This document shows, piece by piece, positions 1 through 7,117 of a stretch of DNA of 64,000 nucleotides. The translations under genes were made by a program, and so were the position numbers. Positions within the stretch are counted from its first letter, which is position 1, and each line of letters begins with the position of its first letter. The notes below the pieces were generated by a model. It did not search any database, was not told the DNA's origin, and was given only the letters and a program-made list of their open reading frames with translations. This stretch comes from VMCP01 sp964527775 (GTDB taxonomy: Bacteria > Bacteroidota > Bacteroidia > NS11-12g > UBA955): the NCBI GenBank assembly GCA_964527775.1, contig CAZGQS010000012.1, positions 3,577 to 67,576 on the forward strand, written 5' to 3'.

Positions 1-277
1 GAGTTGCTCGAGTATTTTGTGGCGTACCTGGGATAAGAAAGAATTAGCAGCAGATGCTTTGAAGTTGTCTTCATCTGATATGTTGGGTAATGGTTTGATT
101 GATTCAATCATTAAGGAGCCTGTTGGTGGAGCGCATCACAATCCTGAACAAGCCTTCAACGCATTGAAAGAAGCTATCATAAAAGAATTGAATAATCTCT
201 CATCCATCAATAAAGAAGACTTGGTTATGCAGCGCATTGAAAAGTTCTCAAAAATGGGTGTGGTTGTTGAAGGGTAA
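1..277 (+). CDS. accA: Acetyl-CoA carboxylase carboxyltransferase subunit alpha, C-terminal end (partial)
   Basis: The reading frame is open from base 2 at the window edge, so only the last ~91 residues are seen and the start lies upstream. The visible residues SILWRTWDKKELAADALK, then the GLIDSIIKEPVGGAH stretch, are the typical C-terminal end of AccA, where the Arg/Trp region lies in the biotin-carboxyl transfer fold. The subunit works with AccD to move the carboxyl group from carboxybiotin-BCCP to acetyl-CoA, making malonyl-CoA for fatty acid synthesis in the cytoplasm. It ends 12 bp before the FabK-like flavoprotein gene, which could also act in lipid metabolism. Family assignment is firm; nothing can be said about the N-terminal half. 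Confidence 0.93.
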   Translation, partial: SCSSILWRTWDKKELAADALKLSSSDMLGNGLIDSIIKEPVGGAHHNPEQAFNALKEAIIKELNNLSSINKEDLVMQRIEKFSKMGVVVEG

Positions 278-289
278 TTTTTAATCCCC

Positions 290-1398
290 ATGAAAAATTC
301 CATTACTGAATTATTTGGAATTCAATATCCCATCATTCAAGGGGGTATGATTTGGTGTTCAGGTTGGGAATTGGCTTCGGCAGTCAGCAACGCAGGTGGT
401 TTAGGACTCTTAGGATCAGGGAGTATGTACCCTGAAATTCTCAGAGAGCAAATTCAAAAGTGTAAAGCAGCAACCGACAAACCTTTTGGGGTTAATGTTC
501 CGTTGCTGTATCCCAATATTGAGGAACACTTGCAAATTATTGCCGAAGAAGGAGTCAAAATAGTATTTACGTCGGCCGGGAATCCGGCAAAATACACGTC
601 CCAATTGAAAGAAAAAGGGATGATCGTGGTTCATGTAATTGCCAATCAGAAATTTGCGAGAAAGGCTGAGGAAGCGGGAGTGGATGCGATTGTAGCCGAA
701 GGATTTGAAGCGGGNNNNNNNNNNNNNNNNNNNNNNNNNNNNNNNNNNNNNNNNNNNNNNNNNNNNNNNNNNNNNNNNNNNNNNNNNNNNNNNNNNNNNN
801 NNNNNNNNNNNNNNGAAAGGCTGAGGAAGCGGGAGTGGATGCGATTGTAGCCGAAGGATTTGAAGCGGGGGGTCACAATGGTAGGGAGGAAACAACCACC
901 ATGTGCTTGATTCCATTGATTTGCCATACGGTCAAAATACCTGTGATTGCGGCTGGAGGAATAGGAAGCGGACAAGCAATGGCAGCTGCCTTGTGCCTAG
1001 GTGCCCAAGGGGTTCAGGTTGGAAGCAGATTCGTTGCAACCGTTGAGAGCAGTGCACATCAAAATTTCAAACAATCGGTTATTGAGGCTGGTGATGGCGC
1101 TACAGAATTGACTTTGAAAGAATTAACTCCAGTAAGATTGATTAAAAATCAGTTTTATCAAGAGGTTCAAAATGCATATCATAATAATTTTTCAAAGGAA
1201 CAATTGGCAGAATTATTGGGTAGAGGAAGAGCCAAAAAGGGCATGTTTGAAGGCGACTTAGTAAATGGTGAACTTGAGATAGGACAAGTATCGGCAATTA
1301 TAAATTCAGTGACTACGGCTGAGTCTGTTGTAAAAGAATTGATGGAAGATTGTAAAAAAACATTGATTCAAACAGCCGGAGCGTTTAACTTTGGATAA
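290..1398 (+). CDS. FabK/nitronate monooxygenase-family FMN oxidoreductase (interrupted by assembly gap)
   Basis: The protein starts MKNSITELFGIQYPIIQGGM, the usual opening of the 2-nitropropane dioxygenase/FabK TIM barrel. The glycine-rich FMN phosphate sites EGFEAGGHNG and AAGGIGSGQA are present; the His in GGHNG matches the conserved active-site His of FabK and nitronate monooxygenases. Bases 715-814 are Ns with the same 55 bp on each side (660-714 and 815-869). Removing 155 bp joins the two frames exactly, giving about 317 aa, the normal family length, so this is an intact gene. Family members either reduce enoyl-ACP (FabK) or oxidise alkyl nitronates. The neighbouring accA weakly favours a lipid role, but the sequence does not decide. 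The next gene begins one base after this stop codon. Confidence 0.85.
715..814. other. Assembly gap (100 N) with 55-bp duplicated flanks
   Basis: Exactly 100 Ns. The 55 bases before the gap (660-714) and after it (815-869) are identical, as expected when two contigs that overlap by a 55-mer were scaffolded instead of merged. Collapsing the duplication restores the reading frame of the surrounding flavoprotein gene. Confidence 0.97.
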
Positions 1399-1399
1399 T

Positions 1400-1957
1400 A
1401 TGGAAGGAATCGATCAGTCTGAACTTCGGTGGAAGGTAATTTACACGTCCAGTCGACAAGAAAAGAAGGTTTCTGCATACTTAGAGAAAGCAAGGGTAGA
1501 GCATTATTTGCCGCTTTACAAGAGTTTGAGATTTTGGAAAGACCGTAAAAAGTGGGTAGAAATGCCTTTGTTCAACGGTTATATTTTTGTTCGTCCGGAT
1601 GAAATTGGGCGTGATATTGTATTGCAAACCCCAGGTGTTGTAAAATTTATTCGCCACAATGGCAAAGATGCAGTTGTACCAGATAAGCAGATCAATTTGA
1701 TTCGTCAATTTGTGGAGTTGGGCTACAACATATCTGAAATATCTGCTAATGAGCGTTTTGAAGTGGGTGATATCGCTGAAGTGTTAGACGGTCCTTTAAA
1801 AGGACAAGAGGCAGAAATCTTCAAAATGGGCGATGATAACTATATATTGGTAGCCATTGAGGCTTTGAATCAGTCTGTAAAGGTTAAATTACCCAAAGAT
1901 ATTTTGAAAATAATTCAGCGCAAGGCTGACATGGAAGAATTTAAACCCCTTTGGTGA
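1400..1957 (+). CDS. UpxY-type NusG paralog, transcription antiterminator
   Basis: A 185-residue protein with a NusG N-terminal (NGN) domain at about residues 8-105 (RWKVIYTSSRQEKKV, then FNGYIFVR) and a C-terminal KOW domain at about 120-160 (RFEVGDIAEVLDGPLKGQEA). The long form of the NGN region, including the PLYKSLRFWKDRKKWVE segment, matches the specialised NusG paralogs of Bacteroidota (UpxY/UpdY), which bind RNA polymerase and allow read-through of long polysaccharide operons, rather than housekeeping NusG. ATG 1400 is chosen over the in-frame TTG 1391 because it lies one base after the previous stop. It overlaps the next gene (PIG-L deacetylase) in a TGATG junction. No capsule operon is present here, so its target is unclear. 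Confidence 0.85.
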   Translation: MEGIDQSELRWKVIYTSSRQEKKVSAYLEKARVEHYLPLYKSLRFWKDRKKWVEMPLFNGYIFVRPDEIGRDIVLQTPGVVKFIRHNGKDAVVPDKQINLIRQFVELGYNISEISANERFEVGDIAEVLDGPLKGQEAEIFKMGDDNYILVAIEALNQSVKVKLPKDILKIIQRKADMEEFKPLW

Positions 1958-2589
1958 TGCTCGGAAATAAAATTTTATTGCTTTCGCCCCATACCGATGA
2001 CGGGGAATTGGGCTGCGGAGCTTCGGTTGCCAAATTAATTCGTCAAGGCAAAGAGGTCATCTATGTGGCATTCAGTGCTTGTGAACAAAGTGTTTTACCA
2101 GAGTTTCCCAAAGATATTTTAATTCAGGAAGTAAAGGCCGCAACCAAAGAATTAGGCATACTACCGGAAAACTTAATATTACACAGATTTGAGGTGAGAA
2201 CGTTTAATTATCACAGGCAGGAAATACTTGACCTGTTGATTCAATTAAGAGAAGAATATAAGCCAGATACGGTTTTGATTCCTTCTTTGAACGACATTCA
2301 CCAAGATCACAAAACCATTGCTGAAGAGGCACTTAGAGCTTTTAAGTTTCACAATGTTATCAGTTATGAGTTGCCTTGGAATAATCTGAACTTCAATACT
2401 TGTGCCTTCGAAATCGTAGAAGAACAAGATGTTCTTTGTAAAATAAATGCCTTAAAGCAATATCAAAGCCAGGCCCACAGACCCTATGCAAATGAGGAGT
2501 TTTTACGCAGTCAATTGCGTATGCGGGGTGTACAAGTAGCTCGCAGATATGCTGAGGTATTTGAGGTGGTGAGATTGGTGAACGACTGA
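1957..2589 (+). CDS. PIG-L/LmbE-family zinc deacetylase
   Basis: A 210-residue protein with the PIG-L deacetylase signature near the N-terminus: LLLSPHTDDGELGCG is the metal-binding PHxDDxExGxG motif (the usual Pro after His is Thr here), and IHQDHKTIAEEA near residue 110 is the second HxxDH zinc motif. The family removes acetyl groups from N-acetylglucosamine units of sugars and glycolipids, for example in bacillithiol, mycothiol or polysaccharide synthesis. The start ATG 1957 overlaps the preceding UpxY-like gene stop (TGATG), so the two are probably co-transcribed. In-frame TTG 1951 and GTG 1954 are less likely. Substrate not predictable. Confidence 0.85.
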   Translation: MLGNKILLLSPHTDDGELGCGASVAKLIRQGKEVIYVAFSACEQSVLPEFPKDILIQEVKAATKELGILPENLILHRFEVRTFNYHRQEILDLLIQLREEYKPDTVLIPSLNDIHQDHKTIAEEALRAFKFHNVISYELPWNNLNFNTCAFEIVEEQDVLCKINALKQYQSQAHRPYANEEFLRSQLRMRGVQVARRYAEVFEVVRLVND

Positions 2590-2604
2590 TTTTTATTATT
2601 TTCG
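2575..2604 (+). promoter_or_regulatory. Bacteroidota-type promoter, start-proximal
   Basis: TTG at 2575-2577, a 19-bp spacer, then TATTTTCG at 2597-2604, close to the TAnnTTTG -7 consensus. The ATG of the Fe-S protein gene starts 5 bp after the box, so the predicted transcript would begin at or next to the start codon. Confidence 0.5.
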
Positions 2605-2609
2605 CCCTA

Positions 2610-4072
2610 ATGCAGTGGATTTCACAGATTTTGTTTGCCCTTTCCTTGGGAACGGGAATTTACTTTTTTTGGAAAAGTGTATCCAAAATCAAGCGTAACA
2701 TCAACTTGGGTAAAGACATTGATTTATCTGATAACCCCGCCGAACGTTGGAAACAGACCTTTTTCGTGGCCATGGGCCAGAGTAAGATGGTCAGAAGACC
2801 TGTTGCTGGGTTCTTTCACATTCTCATTTATGCAGGTTTCGTGTTAATCAACATTGAGGTTCTAGAGATCGTTTTAGACGGTCTTTTAGGTACTCACCGA
2901 CTATTCGCCGCTCCGCTGGGCAAGGTGTACAATTTTGCTATCGGTTTTTTTGAAATATTGGCTTTTGGAGTCATTTTGGCTTGTGTTGTTTTCTTGGGAC
3001 GCAGATACGTAACTAAGGTGCCCCGTTTCACCATGAGAGAGATGACCGGCTGGCCTACCAAAGACGCTACCATCATTTTAGTGGTGGAAATCATATTGAT
3101 GGGTGCACTTTTGAAGATGAATGCCGCCGAGCAGGTTCTTCAATCGAGAGGAGTAATGGAAGCTCATGGCTCATTCCCTGTAAGTAAGTTTTTAGTTCCG
3201 TTTTTCGATGGATTCTCAGACTCTACTCTTCACCTAATGGAAAGAGGTCTATGGTGGGTGCATTTCATTGGCATTTTATTGTTTCTAAACTATGTTCCAT
3301 TTAGTAAGCATTGGCACATCATTATGGCCTTCCCGAACGTTTACTTCTCATCGTTGAAACCCAAGGGTGAATTTTCCAATATGTCGTCTGTTACTACCGA
3401 GGTGAAACTGATGATGGATCCATCCGCACAACCTCCCGAAGGTTATGAAGCTCCAGCAGGTTTTGGTGCTAAAGACGTGAATGATTTGACCTGGAAAAAC
3501 CTTATGGATGCCTACACTTGCACAGAATGTGGGCGTTGCAGCAGTGTTTGCCCTGCAAACCTTACGGGTAAATTATTGAGTCCAAGAAAGGTCATGATGG
3601 ATACTCGTGATCGTTTGGAAGAAGTTGGAAAGGCCATGGATGCACAAAAATCAACAGTAAAAGTAGATGACGGCAAAGACTTGCATAGTTATATATCAGC
3701 AGAAGAATTGTGGGNNNNNNNNNNNNNNNNNNNNNNNNNNNNNNNNNNNNNNNNNNNNNNNNNNNNNNNNNNNNNNNNNNNNNNNNNNNNNNNNNNNNNN
3801 NNNNNNNNNNNNNNAAAGTAGATGACGGCAAAGACTTGCATAGTTATATATCAGCAGAAGAATTGTGGGCTTGTACCACTTGTAACGCTTGTGCAGATGC
3901 ATGTCCAGTAAACATCAATCCGGTTGATATTATCGTTCAAATGCGTCAATATTTGGTGATGGAGCAGAGTGCAGCCCCTGGAGAATTGAATTCTATGTTC
4001 ACCAATATGGAGAACAATGGTGCACCTTGGCAGTTTAATCCCAACGACAAAGCCAATTGGACGAATGTCTAA
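2610..4072 (+). CDS. HdrC-like membrane 4Fe-4S dicluster oxidoreductase subunit (interrupted by assembly gap)
   Basis: After collapsing the 155-bp gap artefact the gene codes for about 435 aa. The N-terminal two thirds holds several membrane segments (for example ILFALSLGTGIYFFW, then ILFLNYVPFSKHWHIIMAF), resembling the heme-b NarI/DsrM type of membrane domain. The C-terminal part has two CxxCxxCxxxCP ferredoxin motifs, CTECGRCSSVCP and CTTCNACADACP, each suited to one 4Fe-4S cluster. Bacteroidota proteins of this kind resemble heterodisulfide reductase subunit C and are thought to pass electrons between a soluble donor and the quinone pool. The CCG-domain HdrB-like partner often found next to this family is not in the window; tatA follows after 41 bp. 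The function is inferred from family only. Confidence 0.75.
3715..3814. other. Assembly gap (100 N) with 55-bp duplicated flanks
   Basis: Exactly 100 Ns between two identical 55-base copies (3660-3714 and 3815-3869). Deleting one copy with the Ns rejoins the frame of the Fe-S protein between its two cluster motifs. Confidence 0.97.
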
Positions 4073-4086
4073 TGGGCAATAATGTG

Positions 4087-4094
4087 TATCTTTG
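4087..4094 (+). promoter_or_regulatory. Putative -7 promoter box for tatA
   Basis: TATCTTTG fits TAnnTTTG exactly and lies 19 bp before the tatA ATG. A TTG at the usual 19-21 bp spacing is not seen, so the box is only moderately supported. Confidence 0.4.
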
Positions 4095-4113
4095 TTACAA
4101 TAATTCATTTCAC

Positions 4114-4317
4114 ATGAGTAGTTTAATGTTCTTCGGTATGGGTGGTCAAGAGATCATCATCGTTGCCTTAATTGTTTTGTTATTATTTGGCGGCAAAAAA
4201 ATTCCTGAATTGATGCGTGGTTTAGGACGTGGAGTTAGAGAATTTAAAGATGCCAAAGATGGTATTCGTTCCGAGATTGAAAAAGGAATGAACGAAGACA
4301 AAACCAGCGAGAAGTAA
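4114..4317 (+). CDS. tatA: Sec-independent protein translocase subunit TatA/E
   Basis: A 67-residue protein with one N-terminal membrane helix (IIIVALIVLLLFGGKKIPEL), the conserved FGGKKIPEL hinge, then an amphipathic helix GLGRGVREFKDAKDG and a charged tail: the full TatA/E layout. Many TatA subunits assemble around TatBC in the inner membrane to move folded proteins with twin-arginine signals. The ATG at 4114 is chosen because the reading frame upstream (from 4057) runs into the previous gene and would put 19 odd residues before the helix. gatA begins two bases after the stop. tatC is not in this window; a likely Tat substrate is the DUF1501 protein at 21091-22674. Confidence 0.93.
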   Translation: MSSLMFFGMGGQEIIIVALIVLLLFGGKKIPELMRGLGRGVREFKDAKDGIRSEIEKGMNEDKTSEK

Positions 4318-4319
4318 TC

Positions 4320-5762
4320 TTGAAATCGTATACCCAAATTTCGGAAATCCGTTCTGCAATAGAATCGGGCTCTACGAGCTGTGTAGAGTTGGTAAAGAAT
4401 TATTTGTCGGTCATTGAATCGAAAAAAAATCTCAATGCCTTCTTAGAAGTATGGGATGAAGAAGCTTTATCACGCGCAGCAGAAATAGATTCAAAGATAA
4501 AAGCAGGTAATGCTGGACCTCTAGCGGGAATGGTCATTGCATTAAAAGACAATTTAGCTTACAAAGGACACAAAGTCTCTAATTCTTCTAAGATTCTAGA
4601 TGGATTCGAGTCTGTATATACTGCAACTGCTGTTCAGCGATTGTATGATGCTGATGCAATTTTTATTGGAAGAACCAACTGCGATGAATTTGCCATGGGT
4701 GCTTCTAATGAGAATTCGGCATTTGGTCCTGTTCGAAATGCTTTTGATCCTGATAGAGTTCCTGGTGGTTCAAGTGGAGGAAGTGCCGTAGCAGTAGCTG
4801 CAGGCATGTGCCACGCCGCGTTGGGTTCAGATACGGGCGGATCTATCAGACAACCTGCTGCATTCAACGGTATTTTTGGTTTGAAACCCACTTACGGAAG
4901 AATCTCCAGATGGGGCTTGCTTGCTTATGCCTCAAGTTTCGATCAAATAGGTCCCATGACCCATTCTTTGGAAGATTGTGCTTTGCTTACCTCCATCATG
5001 AGTGGTTCAGATGGACATGATGCAAGTATGATTCAAGAGAGCCCAATTTCAGTTTGGACTGGGTCTGACTCGGGACAGGTTGGCTCAGGTTCAAAGTTGC
5101 GATTTGCAGTGATGAAACAAGCGGTTGAGCATGAAGGAATTGACGCAGAAGTGGCTAGTACATTTAAAAATTTATTGATTGAACTTGAAAATGCCGGACA
5201 TGAAATCACTTATTTTGATTTTCCATTGTTAGACCATTTGGTGCCTGCATATTATGTTTTAACTACGGCTGAGGCGAGCAGTAATTTGTCGCGTTATTCT
5301 GGCATGATGTACGGTTTTAGGAGTCAAAACGCCACAGATTTAGAATCTACTTACGTGCTTTCTCGTTCTGAGGGATTTGGACCTGAAGTAAAACGCAGAA
5401 TCATGTTGGGAACCTTTGTGTTATCATCAGATCAATACGATGCGTATTATGAAAAAGCGCAAAAAGTGAGAAGAATCATCCAAAATGAGACTTTGAAAAC
5501 GTTGGAAACGGCTGATGCCATATTGATTCCTACTACTTCAACGCCTGCTTTTAAGTTGGGTGAAAAATCAAAAGATCCAGTTTCTATGTACTTGGCTGAT
5601 TTATTCACTGTACAAGCCAATTTAGCAGGTAATCCTGCCATTTCTATCCCTATGTTTAAAACGCAAAGCGGTTTACCTATGGGAGTTCAGTTGATGACGA
5701 AACCCGGTGAAGACATCAAGTTGTTTGACCTTTCTTCGGAAGTTTTGAAATACAGCAAATGA
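4320..5762 (+). CDS. gatA: Asp-tRNA(Asn)/Glu-tRNA(Gln) amidotransferase subunit A
   Basis: A 480-residue amidase-signature protein. The Ser-cisSer-Lys triad is complete: Lys76 in ALKDN, Ser151 in PGGSSGGS and Ser175 in SDTGGSIRQPAAF. GatA releases ammonia from glutamine, which GatB uses to amidate misacylated Glu-tRNA(Gln) or Asp-tRNA(Asn). Length and the RTNCDEFAMGASNENSAFG segment fit GatA proper rather than other amidases. No ATG fits; the start is TTG 4320, two bases after tatA, with translation from the alternative codon. It ends in an ATGA overlap with the lytic transglycosylase gene, so tatA-gatA-transglycosylase form one transcription unit. gatB and gatC are not in the window. Confidence 0.92.
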   Translation: MKSYTQISEIRSAIESGSTSCVELVKNYLSVIESKKNLNAFLEVWDEEALSRAAEIDSKIKAGNAGPLAGMVIALKDNLAYKGHKVSNSSKILDGFESVYTATAVQRLYDADAIFIGRTNCDEFAMGASNENSAFGPVRNAFDPDRVPGGSSGGSAVAVAAGMCHAALGSDTGGSIRQPAAFNGIFGLKPTYGRISRWGLLAYASSFDQIGPMTHSLEDCALLTSIMSGSDGHDASMIQESPISVWTGSDSGQVGSGSKLRFAVMKQAVEHEGIDAEVASTFKNLLIELENAGHEITYFDFPLLDHLVPAYYVLTTAEASSNLSRYSGMMYGFRSQNATDLESTYVLSRSEGFGPEVKRRIMLGTFVLSSDQYDAYYEKAQKVRRIIQNETLKTLETADAILIPTTSTPAFKLGEKSKDPVSMYLADLFTVQANLAGNPAISIPMFKTQSGLPMGVQLMTKPGEDIKLFDLSSEVLKYSK

Positions 5763-7117
5763 CATTTTTGATTAAACGCATTTCACTTTGCTTATTGTTT
5801 TTTGGAGGTTCAATTTCATTTGGTCAATCGACTATTTTGCCATCTTCTTCTACGGCTGAAATTGTTTCGGGATTGCGTGAAATTAAAAAACGTGGTTTAT
5901 CGGTGAATGTGACTGATACTTCGTTGATTTCTGAGTGCAAACGGGTATTAGATGGCCGCAATGACTCCACTGATCAAGGTGTTTATAGGTTCATTTATTT
6001 CAGAGATTTAATTGAAACTAAAAGAAGATTGGCAGATTTGCCATGGTATGTGGGCTTTTTACCACTCGCAAATACTGGTGTAAATCCCAATTTCAAAGGA
6101 AAAGACGGAAAATCAGGTGTTTGGCCATTAGGTTATACCATAGGTAAAAAATATGGTTTGATTCAAAACTCCTTGTACGATGAAAGACGAGACGTGGAGA
6201 AATCAACCGAAGTAGCGGTAAAGTACTTTTTAGATTTAAATAATATTTATAAAGATTGGAACTTGTCTATTATGGCGTTTAATTTAGGCGCGGCAAGGGT
6301 AAATCAAGTCATGCATTTCAGAAAGGCATTGAGTTTTGATTCCATCTTTCCCTATTTTTTGGAAGAAGAAAAAAAGCAATACCATACATTCATAGCTACT
6401 ATTTATGCGTTTCAAGTTTGGGAAAAGCAAGGTGTAGCTTTATCGGAGTCAAAATGGATTGCTTACAACCAACTTAAACGAATTGCTTCTTCAAGTTTTG
6501 AATTGCCGTTGGGAATGTTGGAAGAAAAAACGGGAATAAGTGTTGAATTAATTAAAAAATACAATCCAGCCCTTAAGGCAGATGTTATACCTTATTTAGG
6601 TACCAAAAATTCTGGAGTCAGACCATTGATGTTAAAATTACCAGAATTAGAAGGTGTTATTTTTAAACAGAAGCAAGATTCATTTGCTATATGGGTAGAT
6701 CAATGGAATCTCAAAATTGCAAAGGAACGATACGGCGTTCAACCTGTTGGGGTTGGAGCAATCAACAGACATACAGGTGAAGTTCTTAATAGACCTCAAG
6801 CCGCAGTTAAACCGCCCATTGAGGTCGCTGAAAATACTCCTGTTGCAATGGCTGATAGTTCAATATCTAGAGATATATCTGTTTCAAAAGTTTGGGTGTA
6901 TTACACCATTAAAAGGGGAGATGCACTTTATACCTTGTTAGATGTATTTGACTGCACTGAAGATGATATTCGCAGATGGAATAACATAAGAAAATCGCAG
7001 TTCATGATTGCTGGTCAGAAGCTCAGAATGGAAGTAGATTCAAGCAAAAAGACATATTACTCTAAGATCAATACTATGACATTGATTGAGAAAAGAGAGT
7101 TATCTAAAAATGATTAA
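5759..7117 (+). CDS. MltD-like lytic transglycosylase homolog with LysM domain; catalytic Glu position is Asn
   Basis: A 452-residue exported protein: signal peptide (residues 1-22, ending SFGQ), a GH23 SLT domain at about 90-220 and a LysM domain at about 380-428 (YYTIKRGDALYTLL to AGQKLRM). The SLT domain is recognised by LPLANTGVNPNF, SGVWPLGYTIGKKYGL, DERRDVEKST and AFNLGAARVNQ, which line up with the MltD signature blocks. In active enzymes the first block reads like LPLIESGF with catalytic Glu; here that position is Asn105. GLWQFMP is also altered to GVWPLGY. The protein may therefore bind peptidoglycan without cleaving it, or use another residue. LysM binds N-acetylglucosamine chains. 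The start overlaps gatA by 4 bp, and the next gene overlaps this one by 8 bp. Confidence 0.82.
   Translation: MTFLIKRISLCLLFFGGSISFGQSTILPSSSTAEIVSGLREIKKRGLSVNVTDTSLISECKRVLDGRNDSTDQGVYRFIYFRDLIETKRRLADLPWYVGFLPLANTGVNPNFKGKDGKSGVWPLGYTIGKKYGLIQNSLYDERRDVEKSTEVAVKYFLDLNNIYKDWNLSIMAFNLGAARVNQVMHFRKALSFDSIFPYFLEEEKKQYHTFIATIYAFQVWEKQGVALSESKWIAYNQLKRIASSSFELPLGMLEEKTGISVELIKKYNPALKADVIPYLGTKNSGVRPLMLKLPELEGVIFKQKQDSFAIWVDQWNLKIAKERYGVQPVGVGAINRHTGEVLNRPQAAVKPPIEVAENTPVAMADSSISRDISVSKVWVYYTIKRGDALYTLLDVFDCTEDDIRRWNNIRKSQFMIAGQKLRMEVDSSKKTYYSKINTMTLIEKRELSKND

Noticed and set aside
290..1398. Two overlapping truncated flavoprotein genes / pseudogene
   Set aside because: The break coincides with 100 Ns and a 55-bp duplicated flank; removing both restores one full-length frame.
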